From JAWPMT01 sp965242775 (GTDB lineage: Bacteria > Bacteroidota > Bacteroidia > Cytophagales > Cyclobacteriaceae): 64,000 nt of DNA. Where the stretch lies: NCBI GenBank assembly GCA_965242775.1, contig CBDETI010000015.1:62001-126000 (forward strand), written 5' to 3'. The position numbers were made by a program, and so were the translations under genes. Positions 43,373 to 53,066 of this stretch are shown here, one piece after another (position 1 is the first letter of the stretch; every line of letters begins with the position of its first letter). The notes beneath the pieces are model-generated. The model ran no database searches, was not told the origin of the DNA, and saw only the letters and a program-made list of their open reading frames with translations.

Positions 43373-44692
43373 TTAATAGCCATCATTCTGCGTAATCGCT
43401 CCGAAGCTTGCTAATACTTCGGAAACAGGGATAGGGAACAAATAGTATTCATTACCAAAGTTTTCCCCCATCTCTGCCTGAGCAGTACCTGTACGGACCA
43501 AATCAAACCATCTTTGTCCTTCAAAAGCCAACTCGAGCCTTCTTTCGTCTTGGATAGCCTGTCGGACCAAGGCCTGAGTATTAAGCACTGTATGATCCAA
43601 TGGTGCCAGCCCTGCTCGGGTCCGAATGGGATCAAGCAAGTCGAGAACGGCCTCCGCGGAAGAACCATTTTCGTTCAGGCTTTCGGCGTACAGCAAAATA
43701 ACGTCGGCCAGCCTTAGTTCTATCCAATCATGGTCAGGACCTCCTGTTTGCGGGAATTTTGGTGAAGACATGGTCGCCGTATCAATCGTTACCGCCATTC
43801 TCAAATCTGTTCCACCGCCACTCGCTTCAAAAGCGTCAACCAAGTCCTGGTCCAGGGGGTTCAAGGATTTTGTATCAAGTCCACCGGACCAAGACCAAAA
43901 CTCGGAGAAACCGTATTCGTCAGACACAGAACTGGATATCTGGGTAGCGAATATAATTTCCGAATTCAGGTCATTATCCGTACCGAAAATATCGGCGAAG
44001 TTCTCTTGCAAAGTAATTCCGGCTCCAGCGGCACCATTTACAACCGCAGCCAAATGTGACTCGGCGCTGCCAAAATTCCCCATATGAACATACACCTTGC
44101 CCAGCAATCCCTGGGCAGCAAATTGAGAAGCCCTGCCACCGTCGATTTCCGTATCCAAAGCCGTGATCGCATCTTGCAGATCAGGAATGATCACATCATT
44201 GTAAACATTGGCAGCTGGCTGCCTCGCCAAAATGGATTTATCCGTAATACTCGGGTTGGGAGTCAACACTACTGTCACATCTCCGAACACCTGCACCAGC
44301 TTGAAATACGATAAAGCTCGAAGAAATCTAGCTTCCCCTACTTCCGTAGCGTCCTTTGAATTTTCAATGACATTGTTAGCACTCAATATGGACTTGTATA
44401 AGGCTGTGTAAAAGGGCCCGAAAAATTGATCTTCCATGGCCGTTAGGTCACGGCCGAATATATCAAATTCGGTATACGGCGCCTCGAACATAAACGCATT
44501 GTCAGCCCGAAAGTCACCCATCACAGCCAAGGGAGTAACCGAACCATGCTGATAGAAATACGCAGCATTCAAAACTCCTTCGAAATCTGTCAAAGAATTC
44601 GAACTGGCAATATTTGGCGGTACCTGATCCAAGTCTTCAGCACAAGCTGTTACTAACAACAGGGCGACCAGATATATATATACAGTTTTCAT
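43373..44692 (-). CDS. susD: SusD/RagB-family outer-membrane glycan-binding lipoprotein
   Basis: A 439-residue surface lipoprotein with the signal and lipobox MKTVYIYLVALLLVTACAED. The fold is helical with TPR-like pairs (LRALSYFKLVQVFG, then the C-terminal region with LRLADVILLYAE and ERRLELAFEGQRWFDLVR). It forms the lid of the SusC transporter and binds oligosaccharides. It lies ten bases after susC. In this locus the ligand should be alginate oligomers. Confidence 0.96.
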   Translation of the reverse strand: MKTVYIYLVALLLVTACAEDLDQVPPNIASSNSLTDFEGVLNAAYFYQHGSVTPLAVMGDFRADNAFMFEAPYTEFDIFGRDLTAMEDQFFGPFYTALYKSILSANNVIENSKDATEVGEARFLRALSYFKLVQVFGDVTVVLTPNPSITDKSILARQPAANVYNDVIIPDLQDAITALDTEIDGGRASQFAAQGLLGKVYVHMGNFGSAESHLAAVVNGAAGAGITLQENFADIFGTDNDLNSEIIFATQISSSVSDEYGFSEFWSWSGGLDTKSLNPLDQDLVDAFEASGGGTDLRMAVTIDTATMSSPKFPQTGGPDHDWIELRLADVILLYAESLNENGSSAEAVLDLLDPIRTRAGLAPLDHTVLNTQALVRQAIQDERRLELAFEGQRWFDLVRTGTAQAEMGENFGNEYYLFPIPVSEVLASFGAITQNDGY

Positions 44693-44702
44693 TGTTTCTT
44701 AT

Positions 44703-47700
44703 TTAAAAATTAAGATTTAAACCTAGCGTAAAGCTCCTCACAACAGGACTTGCACCTACTTGCACGCCATATGTTGTGGGTCCTAAATAACCACTGTTGG
44801 TAATCTCCACTCCTTCGGGATTGAAGGATGTGTAATCGTCAGCCCAGACATACAGCAAATTAGTAGCTGCGATGTAAGCCCTCGCCGAACCGATACCTAC
44901 ACGGCGAACCAGATCCGGACGAAGCGTATAACCAATGGTCAGGTTTCTCAACGCAAAATAGGAAGCATCCTGGACCATGGCATCCGTTTGATCTCTTGCC
45001 CTGGCATAGTGCTGGCCATTGTGGTCAGCGATACCATCATCATCGGCATCAAAGCTGTCTCTCAATCTACCACCCCATTGTGACTCATAATAAAGCGGGT
45101 CAATATTGAAAATGTCTCCACCCTGGGCTCCCTGGAAGGTCAAGGACATATCAAAGTCCTTAAATCCTAAAGAATGTGTCATTCCCCAATAAAAGTCAGG
45201 CGTGTTCTGGCCTATTTTGACTAAGTCCCCTCCTTCGGCAACGGTTCTTGTCCTGTCAATCACACCATCACCGTTTTGATCTACAACATAATATTCACCG
45301 CTCGTGATACCATTGTTTCTGGTTGGATCGGCTACATGCTCCATTTCAACTTGCCCGATGGTTTCCAGTCCCCACATCTCTCCAATTTCGCCTCCGACAT
45401 AATTTCTAAACACAGGACCTCTCCCGCTCTGACCATAGATTGTCGGAGCCAATTCAGTCAGGTCGCCTAGATCGGTAATCTCCGTATTGACTGTAGACAG
45501 GTTGGCGCTTACAGTCCAGGTCAGGGCTCCCTGCTCGAGAATTTCTGCAGTGAGTTCAAACTCCATACCCGAACTTTTAACATCACCTGAATTCAACCTT
45601 ACAGAGGTAGTTCCCAGTACCTCCGATACGCTTTGGTCAATAAGGATATCCTCAATATCGGAAGTATAATAATCGACTCCCAACACAAAACGATTACCCA
45701 GAAAGCCAAAATTGACTCCATAGTTAGTTTCTGTATTGGTTTGCCACGTCAAATCCGGATTACCTACATCGGACGGGATGAGAAAAGCGTTGCCTAAAAC
45801 AGATGCCTGCGGGTTCAGAAGACTCAATGAACTGTAGGCTCCTAAATTAGAAGTGGTTCCTAAAGACCCTGTACTGAACCTTACCTTCAACAGATTTAAG
45901 AAATCGGAGTTGTAGAAGGACTCATTGTGCACATTCCAGCCCACAGAAACGGCGGGGAATGTTTCAAACCTGTTGTTTTCACCAAAACGGGAATCACCAT
46001 CCCTTCTGAGTGATACCGATAGCAAGTAGCGATCATCGTAAGCATAATTGACTCTTCCGAAGATGCTTCTTCGTGCAATGGTCTCATCCCGCTCTGTGAC
46101 ACTGATATCTGCCGGATCCAACAGCGCAAAGTTCTGAGGTTGACCATGAGGGACATTGGTACCCTGCAAAGCAGTTGCCCGGATGTAGAAATTTTGAAAC
46201 TCCATCCCAGCGACTGCTGAAATATCATGTTCATTAATTTTTGTTGAATAATTCAAAGTGGTCTCACTCAACATGGAAGATCTCTTTGTATCCGTTTGAT
46301 CCAGATCCGTTTGATTGGTTCGCCCCCTGGAATCTGCCTCGAGCAGTTGATGGTAATAGTCCTGGGTATCTCTGATATCGCCACCAAGCACGGTTTTTAT
46401 ATCCAATCCCTCAATGATATTGAACTGCAAATACGTGTTGACATTACCGAAAAACGTTCGTTGCCATTGGTCTGCATTATCAAGCTTCGTTGCGGGGCCG
46501 GCATCTCCAGATCCACCAATACCATTTCCACTTCGGCCATAATGCCAATCCTGGGCCCAATCCCCTGGTTGCAAAGTGTAGATGCTATTATTGAAAGGTG
46601 AAGAACCTCCTCTGTATCCATCGTCAAAAGCTGCCAACCCTAGGGCTTGTGCTTGTTGATCAAGTTGCTGAACAAAAGCAATTGAAGCCTCGGTATGGTA
46701 AATCGGATGCACACTGTACGCTCTCAGGAGGTCTCTCATATCGTGGGCCACAATATCTCTGTCAGACATGAACCCGTTGACATTCAACCCGGCTTTGAAT
46801 CGCTCGCCTAATTTGGCATCGAGATTCAAGCGCGCATTGTATCTCTCAAAACCCTGGGTGATAACAATTCCCTCGGTGTTGAGGTAGCCGACAGATGCGA
46901 AGTAATTAACATCGTCAGTCCCTCCTGAAACATTGAAATCGTGACTGGTACTTTTTCCGGACCGAAACAGCCAATCTTCTAGCGCTACCACATCCGGTGA
47001 ATTCCGAAAGGCATTTAGCCTGTAATTCAATAAATCAGGATCCATTTCCGAAACATTGAAAGTACCGTTGGCAATGCCTGCCTCAATGGTACTAGCCCAT
47101 TCCGAAGCTGTTGGATTTATATTTTCGGTCTGATATCTATTTGAAATACTGGTGTAACCATTATAGCTAAAACTGGCTTTGCCTGATCTGCCCTTTTTTG
47201 TTGTTACGAGAATTACACCATTAGCTCCTCGCGAACCATAAATAGCAGCGGAAGCCGCATCTTTAAGCACTTCCAAACTTTCAATATCGTTTGGATTAAC
47301 TGTTGCTAAACTGCCGGAAATTGGATAGCCGTCCACTACAATGAGTGGGTTGGAGCTACCGGTAATAGATGAAGCTGCGCGTATTTGAATCTTTGGATCC
47401 GCACCGGGCTCTCCACTCTGATTCTGGATCAACACACCTGACAACTTGCCTGCCAGGGCATCATCCACCCTGTTGGCCTGAATGGCCGCAACTTCCTCGC
47501 CGCCTACCTGGGCAATGGCGCCTGTGTTATGTGACTTTTTTCGGGTACCGTACCCAACAACAACTACCTCCTCAAGCTGTTGTACGTCTACCGACAAGGT
47601 CACATCGATGGTCGACCTCCCATTGATCGGAATCTCCTGGGATTGGAATCCCACGAATGAAACGACCAGGGTAGCATCAGAAGAAGCTGTCAGCGTATAG

Positions 47701-47900
47701 CTTCCATTCACGTCTGTAACAGTACCATTGGTGGTACCTTTTTCCAGGATGGTGACACCAGGCAATGGCTCACCACCCTCATCTGAGATAGTCCCCGAAA
47801 TCCGGGTCTGAGCAAATGCGGTAGTTACAACTGCAAGCAGTAAAATCGCCGCTCCTATGCCAGATTTGATAAACTGATTTAACTGATAGAAATTCATCAT
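44703..47900 (-). CDS. susC: SusC/RagA-family TonB-dependent transporter
   Basis: A 1065-residue outer-membrane transporter that imports glycan oligomers with energy from TonB. The signal peptide ends near residue 30. A carboxypeptidase-D-like domain follows (about residues 32-110, ISGTISDEGGEPLPGVT), then the TonB-box region (EEVVVVGYGT), the plug (SSNPLIVVDGYPI, about residue 190) and the barrel, ending in an aromatic residue (SFTLGLNLNF). It is the first structural gene of the alginate locus. Confidence 0.96.
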   Translation of the reverse strand: MMNFYQLNQFIKSGIGAAILLLAVVTTAFAQTRISGTISDEGGEPLPGVTILEKGTTNGTVTDVNGSYTLTASSDATLVVSFVGFQSQEIPINGRSTIDVTLSVDVQQLEEVVVVGYGTRKKSHNTGAIAQVGGEEVAAIQANRVDDALAGKLSGVLIQNQSGEPGADPKIQIRAASSITGSSNPLIVVDGYPISGSLATVNPNDIESLEVLKDAASAAIYGSRGANGVILVTTKKGRSGKASFSYNGYTSISNRYQTENINPTASEWASTIEAGIANGTFNVSEMDPDLLNYRLNAFRNSPDVVALEDWLFRSGKSTSHDFNVSGGTDDVNYFASVGYLNTEGIVITQGFERYNARLNLDAKLGERFKAGLNVNGFMSDRDIVAHDMRDLLRAYSVHPIYHTEASIAFVQQLDQQAQALGLAAFDDGYRGGSSPFNNSIYTLQPGDWAQDWHYGRSGNGIGGSGDAGPATKLDNADQWQRTFFGNVNTYLQFNIIEGLDIKTVLGGDIRDTQDYYHQLLEADSRGRTNQTDLDQTDTKRSSMLSETTLNYSTKINEHDISAVAGMEFQNFYIRATALQGTNVPHGQPQNFALLDPADISVTERDETIARRSIFGRVNYAYDDRYLLSVSLRRDGDSRFGENNRFETFPAVSVGWNVHNESFYNSDFLNLLKVRFSTGSLGTTSNLGAYSSLSLLNPQASVLGNAFLIPSDVGNPDLTWQTNTETNYGVNFGFLGNRFVLGVDYYTSDIEDILIDQSVSEVLGTTSVRLNSGDVKSSGMEFELTAEILEQGALTWTVSANLSTVNTEITDLGDLTELAPTIYGQSGRGPVFRNYVGGEIGEMWGLETIGQVEMEHVADPTRNNGITSGEYYVVDQNGDGVIDRTRTVAEGGDLVKIGQNTPDFYWGMTHSLGFKDFDMSLTFQGAQGGDIFNIDPLYYESQWGGRLRDSFDADDDGIADHNGQHYARARDQTDAMVQDASYFALRNLTIGYTLRPDLVRRVGIGSARAYIAATNLLYVWADDYTSFNPEGVEITNSGYLGPTTYGVQVGASPVVRSFTLGLNLNF

Positions 47901-48053
47901 AAACTTTTCTTAGGCGAAGAGGAAAAAAATAGATCGGGCAGGGCGAAGATGGATCCTCTTCATTTTGTTAGAAATAACCGCTAGATTCACGGACAAATAG
48001 TGTTTTGAACAAACGAGACTTTTTAGCGATGGACTCGTTGGTTCATTCCTGCC

Positions 48054-48082
48054 GAACAGGCCACCTCTAAGCTGGCCTGTTC
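48054..48082. terminator. Stem-loop downstream of the gntR-type gene
   Basis: A perfect 10-bp stem, GAACAGGCCA/TGGCCTGTTC, with a loop of nine bases. It lies about 40 bases beyond the end of the regulator gene, between it and susC. On the minus strand no T-run follows, so it may be an attenuator or mRNA-stabilising structure rather than a true intrinsic terminator. Confidence 0.5.
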
Positions 48083-48120
48083 CTTCTTTTCATCGCACTC
48101 TCTTCATTGGCTTTATCGTT

Positions 48121-48852
48121 TTAGGAACTTTTGGTTAGGTTACCGTTGGTACTCGAATAGCTCGAGATGTCGCTGAGATGTGATCTCATGGATATTTCAG
48201 CGTTCTCCTGATCCTGGTTGTTGATGAATTCCAGGATTTGGTGATGCTCTTCTAAAGCCCTTCTGGGCCTATCACCCCCACATACATCGTTTTCTTTGAA
48301 GTAAGTAAGGATATCTGGTGTAACAATCATCATCAATGACTTGAGGACAGAATTCTTGCTGGCTTCTGCGATTTGAAGATGAAATAGAAGATCCTCCTCC
48401 ACGGCGGATTTGCCAGCCGCAACTGCCGATTCATAGGCATTGAGCGCCTTCGCAATGGCGGTAATATCTTCGTTGGTACGCCTCATGGCTGCCAACTTGG
48501 CCGAGTTTACTTCCAACAGCACCCTGGTCTCCACCAGAGAATGAAAATCCCGGCCCTGCAGCTGCAAAACATCAGAAATAAGTCCTTCCAACGCAGTAAT
48601 GCCCAAACCCGCTACTACGGTGCCACTCTGCGGTAAAGTTTTCAGAATACCATAAAACTCAAGCTTCCGAATGGCGTCACGGACGTACGTGCGTCCTACG
48701 CCGAAACGTTCGCTGAGCATGCGCTCCGAAGGAAGTTTGTCGCCGGGCTTTAACTGACCCGAACTGATCAACTCCTGGATCTGCTTGATGATCTTATCCC
48801 CGGGTTTCTCAATTACGATTTCCTTAAAAGTATTTAATAGTTCTGCTGCCAT
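48121..48852 (-). CDS. GntR-family regulator with FCD domain
   Basis: A 243-residue regulator. The N-terminal winged helix is typical of GntR (PGDKLPSERMLSERFGVGRTYVRDAIRKLE, split over about residues 36-66). The C-terminal part is an all-helical FCD domain with candidate metal-binding residues (LFHLQIAEAS). FCD regulators often respond to sugar acids, and this one probably senses an alginate breakdown product such as KDG or DEH. Two FadR-type half palindromes lie just upstream of its start. Confidence 0.93.
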   Translation of the reverse strand: MAAELLNTFKEIVIEKPGDKIIKQIQELISSGQLKPGDKLPSERMLSERFGVGRTYVRDAIRKLEFYGILKTLPQSGTVVAGLGITALEGLISDVLQLQGRDFHSLVETRVLLEVNSAKLAAMRRTNEDITAIAKALNAYESAVAAGKSAVEEDLLFHLQIAEASKNSVLKSLMMIVTPDILTYFKENDVCGGDRPRRALEEHHQILEFINNQDQENAEISMRSHLSDISSYSSTNGNLTKSS

Positions 48853-49193
48853 AGATTCACTAGTTAACCAGTAACTGGTTGACCAATTTAAAGCAAAACT
48901 TTCTTATTTACAAAAACAGATGGCTTTTATTGAAAATATTGTGTTTGTCAGCGCCTGTACGTCCTGCAAATAAAATTTTTTCAACATGCAGAATTTAAGA
49001 AGCCCAATCGGAAGTCATAATGCTACAACCTAAGACAGCAGTAACTCCTACTAAAACAGCTCATTGACTTTTGTCTTCTCCATTTCAGGGTGATTACCAA
49101 CTTCACTCACAAGACCCAGGGGTTACCTAATCCTCGAAAAAATCATTAATAGTAGATTTACGAATCGAGAATATTCATATTCTATCGTGAAAT
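48853..49193. promoter_or_regulatory. Divergent region between the gntR-type gene and the PKD protein gene
   Basis: A 341-base gap without a credible gene. It holds two FadR-type sites (48861-48885), a candidate minus-strand promoter (TTTG at 48911-48914 on the complement and TAAATTGG at 48883-48890, spacing 20) and, at the other end, the hairpin at 49170-49202 that covers the start of the PKD gene. The middle part shows no clear structure. Confidence 0.5.
48861..48885. promoter_or_regulatory. Two FadR/FCD-type operator sites in tandem
   Basis: TAGTTAACCA (48861-48870) and TGGTTGACCA (48876-48885) both fit the pattern T-N-G-T ... A-C-N-A known for FCD-type GntR regulators. Between them the sequence AACCAGT-A-ACTGGTT is a perfect inverted repeat. 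The sites lie 9-33 bases upstream of the regulator start and the second one overlaps the candidate -7 element, which fits autorepression. Confidence 0.6.
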
Positions 49194-49202
49194 ATGAATA
49201 TT
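49170..49202 (+). promoter_or_regulatory. Hairpin that pairs the start codon of the PKD protein gene
   Basis: AATATTCATATT at 49170-49181 and AATATGAATATT at 49191-49202 are perfect inverted copies with a nine-base loop. The ATG at 49194-49196 lies inside the second arm. In RNA one G-U and one A-U pair extend the stem. It could hold translation low until melted. If the real start is the Met at 49218, it would be a leader hairpin instead. Confidence 0.55.
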
Positions 49203-52200
49203 TTAGTCAAACCTAAAATGATCACTCGCGCCTTACTCGCTGTATTTGGCACGCTAATATCGCTGTGCCTTGCCGCTCAGTGCCCTACAATTGGAAGTAC
49301 TGACGTCACCTTCTCCCGGGATGGGGTTTGTGCTCCCGTTACCGTGACCGGATATACTGTTACCTATACCTTCATCGCTGCGCAGGATCCGGATGATGTA
49401 GTAATTCGCTTCACGTGGAATGATGCAGGCACTACCATTGATGAATTCGCCAATGGTTCCGGTCTGGTGGCCTCAGGTGGCAATACAGTTTTCGAAGCTA
49501 CGGGCACTTTTATTTACGATCCCGGCAATGAATGCTCCTTCGAACCTGAAGTATCTCTTGTATTTCAAGGGGACGTTTGCGAGACATCCAGTCAGACAGT
49601 CTTTGCCTGGGACGATGATGACAGTTTTGGTGGTGTCCTTGCCATCGACCCTAACGCCTACAACATTTGCGAGAATACAGCGATCACCAACGCAGTATTT
49701 ACCGACAATTCGACTTTCAACTGCAACCCTAATGCCGTGGACCCGGGCATCGCCAATACGGAGGCTCGACATACTCAATTTGTTTATGGGACCAACCACA
49801 ACGCAGCCAGCTCTATCAGGGACCTGACACTGGATGATGGGGGCACGGTAACCGTAACAGACGGAACCGGGGCGCTTTCAAGCGCCGATACCCGCGGGAC
49901 AGCCGGTGAGTTGGTGACAGGTGGCTATTTTGGCGCAATTACTGAAGTACCTTTTGCTGCTACTGGTCCCAACAACACCTCCTTGGCCATATCTGCTCCT
50001 GCTAATGCAGCCAATGCCGTCGGGAACACATTTGAAATCACTTTGTTTAATTGGAATACCTGTAACCCTTACAATGGAGATGCGGCCAATCCCAATTATG
50101 AAGATGCTGTTCGCGAAACCGTAACCATTGAGGTAGTGGAACCACCCACACCCAATTACCAGACGCGCTCCGAAAGTGCCACAGGCACCCTACAGACGCT
50201 CTTTTGCTTGCAGGAAGATATCTATTTTGAAAACCTGACCACCGGGGGCGGCACCTACGATTACACGTGGGAATTCTACGATGACAATACCGGCACTACC
50301 TTACTTGGAAATTCGAACGATGAGAATCCGTTGTTCAGTTTCAGTAATCCCGGAGAAAAACTCATACGCCTCACCGCCTCGGACCCAGGTGTTGCCAATA
50401 CCTGCGAATTTGTTTTCGAAGATATGGTGACGCTTTCACCGGATGCCATTGCCGGAATCAACATCCTTGATGCCACTTTGACCAATTCCCTGGATCCGGT
50501 TTTTTGCCAAGATGGATCAACCACATACACAGTGGGTTTCCGCGATGCCACGACAGCCATCGAGCCTGAAACAGAATGGCGCTGGGAGTTTCTTGATGAA
50601 AGTGGGGTATTGGTGGAGAGTCTTCCTTCCGGAACCGGAACTTATAGTGCGACGCAGATCACAGATTTCACACGGGATTTCACTTCCGAGGGATTCACTG
50701 TCGTGCGACTCCTGGCACGTAACAATGTGACTTTATGTGAGAGCCTGGCAACAGACACTATCTTCGTCTATGACGAACCCATTGCTTTCTTTGAATCAGA
50801 CGTGGTGTGTGCGGGTAGCTCCACAACTTTTTCAAACATCGCCGATTCGATCAGTTCCGCTACGCTCCCCGTACGTGTCAATGACGATCGTGTAATACTT
50901 TACGAATGGGATTTCAGTTACGATGGCGTCACTTTCAATGTGGAACACGACACGACAATCAACGACGATTTCTCCTGGAACCTGGACGGAACCGATATAG
51001 CCCTGGAAGCCGAGCCTGTTACTTCCGTGGCCGGGACCTACACGGTGGCTTTGAGGCTTACAACCGAGAAAGGGAGCTGCGAGGGACTCCATTCTTTTGA
51101 CGTTACGGTGAACCCCGGGCCGGATGTATCCTTCTCATTAAGTACAACAGATGCTTGCCCAGGTGAATCCATTGTTTTTGTCAATGAGTCCAGTAATCCG
51201 GCTTTGACGGTAGATTATACCCTGGGGATCACACACCATCCCTCCTCCTTTAGTTCCGACATTAACATCGCGACAGACTCCACCCTCCTTTCCCTTGTCA
51301 ATCCGGACGACACTACGCGTACGTATCAATTGGTTTTGACCGGCTTGACCACAGATGGCTGCATGACCGCTACGGTTGCTGAGACAGTCGAGGTTTTTGC
51401 CAGCGAAGCAGCAGGTTTTTCGGATGTTAATTATAGCTTTTCTTCGACCAACTGCTCCCCTTGGAACAGTACATTATCCGTGGACACAGCCACGCAAAAT
51501 CTATTACCAGATGCTTACAATTGGTACATCATCGACAGTAATGATTCCCTCTTATCCGGCTATCCGGTGGGCAAAATCAGCAGCGACGCTGATTTTCATG
51601 AACTTGCTTACGAATTGGTAAATTCTGGCGCTTCGATCGCGTCCTATCAAATCATATTGGAAGTTGAAAAGGCAGGTTTATGCGTTGATAACGATACATT
51701 CGATATACAGATTGGACCTGAGGCCAGTTCCGCTTTCACGGTAACTGCTTCGGAGAACTGCGAGCAGAAGTCATTTGATTTAGTAGCCGGGGAGCGGGGT
51801 AGTCTCCACAATTGGATATTTGATCCTGCTCCTGACGCCAGGTTAGACAATGGGGATCAGCAAATGGTCATTTACAATCGGCCTGCCGCAGCAGATCAGG
51901 ACCTATCTTTAAATTTCGCTTTGCAAACCACCAACATCGCGAACTGTGCATCAGATACCACGTCGATCCAAGAGTCTGTCCTGAATAGTGAGGCGCCTAT
52001 TTTGGCCCTTTTCACCGTGTCAGCCGACACATTACAGCTTCCGGATTCTGTTGCAACCATCAATAACCTCAGTAGCGAAGGATTAGGATACCTCTGGACA
52101 TTTGGAGATGGTGACAGCTCTACGGTTTTTGATCCGCAGCAACATACTTTCACTGACCGAGGGACCTATGAAATCACCCTTGAGGTATCGAACACTTTTT

Positions 52201-53066
52201 GTTCCGAAAGCTTCACAGATCAAATCGTAGTGCTACCCGCAGACCCGGTGGTAGATTTCAAGGCAGATACACTATCCGGTTGCTCACCATTGACCATCAG
52301 ATTTGAAAACCTATCGGAGTTTGCGCAAAGCGGCGGATTTCTTTGGGACTTTGGCGATGGAAATAGCTCAAGAGGCGACGAAGCTGTCCATACTTTCATT
52401 GGTGCAGGAGTGTATGAAGTAAGGCTTCGCGGCCAAAACGAAGTGGGAGTATTCGATGAAGAGATAAAAACGGCCTACATCAATGTCTCGGGCGCCCCAC
52501 TGGCCGACTTTATTGCCACGCCCAGGATCGTATATATACCGGACCAGGAAGTGTTTTTTCGAAGTTTGAGTGAGAACGCCGTAACTTTTAACTGGGACTT
52601 TGGTGACGGGGATGCGTCAACTGAGGAAAATCCCACTCATGCCTTTGCACAGGAAGGCTTTTATGATATTCGACTGGTTGTAGAAAACGAATTGGGCTGT
52701 GTGGATACGCTGTTCCGCGAAGCAGAAGTGCAAGCAATTATTGGTGGCGAATCAAATACTCCCAATGCCTTTACCCCAAGCTTAAACGGTCCCACAGGCG
52801 GAGAACTGGGTCTACTTGGCAACTCCGATCCTTTTCGGACCAATGATGTATTCCTCCCGAAAACAGAAGGGGTCGTGAAATTTAGTATGTACATCTACAA
52901 CAAGTGGGGGCAACTCCTATTTTTCAGTGACGATCAAAATGTAGGATGGGACGGCTATTTCCGGGGGAGCCTCGCCCCAGCCGGGGTATATGTCTACCGT
53001 CTGGAACTAACTTTTTCGGACGGCCGCGAAGAGGTCAAGGTGAGCGATCTGACTTTACTTAGATGA
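49194..53066 (+). CDS. Large secreted PKD-repeat protein with type IX secretion C-terminal domain
   Basis: A 1290-residue exported protein with signal peptide (LLAVFGTLISLCLAAQ). The N-terminal and middle parts are Cys- and Thr-rich beta-sandwich repeats. Three clear PKD domains lie near residues 963, 1043 and 1131 (WTFGDGDSS, WDFGDGNSS, WDFGDGDAS). The last about 105 residues are a CHU_C/gliding-motility-type domain (NTPNAFTPSLNG, then IYNKWGQLLF, ending in KVSDLTLLR), which directs T9SS export and surface attachment. The following gene, overlapping by four bases, encodes its likely PorP/SprF partner. Probably a surface adhesin; the ligand is unknown. Confidence 0.9.
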   Translation: MNILVKPKMITRALLAVFGTLISLCLAAQCPTIGSTDVTFSRDGVCAPVTVTGYTVTYTFIAAQDPDDVVIRFTWNDAGTTIDEFANGSGLVASGGNTVFEATGTFIYDPGNECSFEPEVSLVFQGDVCETSSQTVFAWDDDDSFGGVLAIDPNAYNICENTAITNAVFTDNSTFNCNPNAVDPGIANTEARHTQFVYGTNHNAASSIRDLTLDDGGTVTVTDGTGALSSADTRGTAGELVTGGYFGAITEVPFAATGPNNTSLAISAPANAANAVGNTFEITLFNWNTCNPYNGDAANPNYEDAVRETVTIEVVEPPTPNYQTRSESATGTLQTLFCLQEDIYFENLTTGGGTYDYTWEFYDDNTGTTLLGNSNDENPLFSFSNPGEKLIRLTASDPGVANTCEFVFEDMVTLSPDAIAGINILDATLTNSLDPVFCQDGSTTYTVGFRDATTAIEPETEWRWEFLDESGVLVESLPSGTGTYSATQITDFTRDFTSEGFTVVRLLARNNVTLCESLATDTIFVYDEPIAFFESDVVCAGSSTTFSNIADSISSATLPVRVNDDRVILYEWDFSYDGVTFNVEHDTTINDDFSWNLDGTDIALEAEPVTSVAGTYTVALRLTTEKGSCEGLHSFDVTVNPGPDVSFSLSTTDACPGESIVFVNESSNPALTVDYTLGITHHPSSFSSDINIATDSTLLSLVNPDDTTRTYQLVLTGLTTDGCMTATVAETVEVFASEAAGFSDVNYSFSSTNCSPWNSTLSVDTATQNLLPDAYNWYIIDSNDSLLSGYPVGKISSDADFHELAYELVNSGASIASYQIILEVEKAGLCVDNDTFDIQIGPEASSAFTVTASENCEQKSFDLVAGERGSLHNWIFDPAPDARLDNGDQQMVIYNRPAAADQDLSLNFALQTTNIANCASDTTSIQESVLNSEAPILALFTVSADTLQLPDSVATINNLSSEGLGYLWTFGDGDSSTVFDPQQHTFTDRGTYEITLEVSNTFCSESFTDQIVVLPADPVVDFKADTLSGCSPLTIRFENLSEFAQSGGFLWDFGDGNSSRGDEAVHTFIGAGVYEVRLRGQNEVGVFDEEIKTAYINVSGAPLADFIATPRIVYIPDQEVFFRSLSENAVTFNWDFGDGDASTEENPTHAFAQEGFYDIRLVVENELGCVDTLFREAEVQAIIGGESNTPNAFTPSLNGPTGGELGLLGNSDPFRTNDVFLPKTEGVVKFSMYIYNKWGQLLFFSDDQNVGWDGYFRGSLAPAGVYVYRLELTFSDGREEVKVSDLTLLR

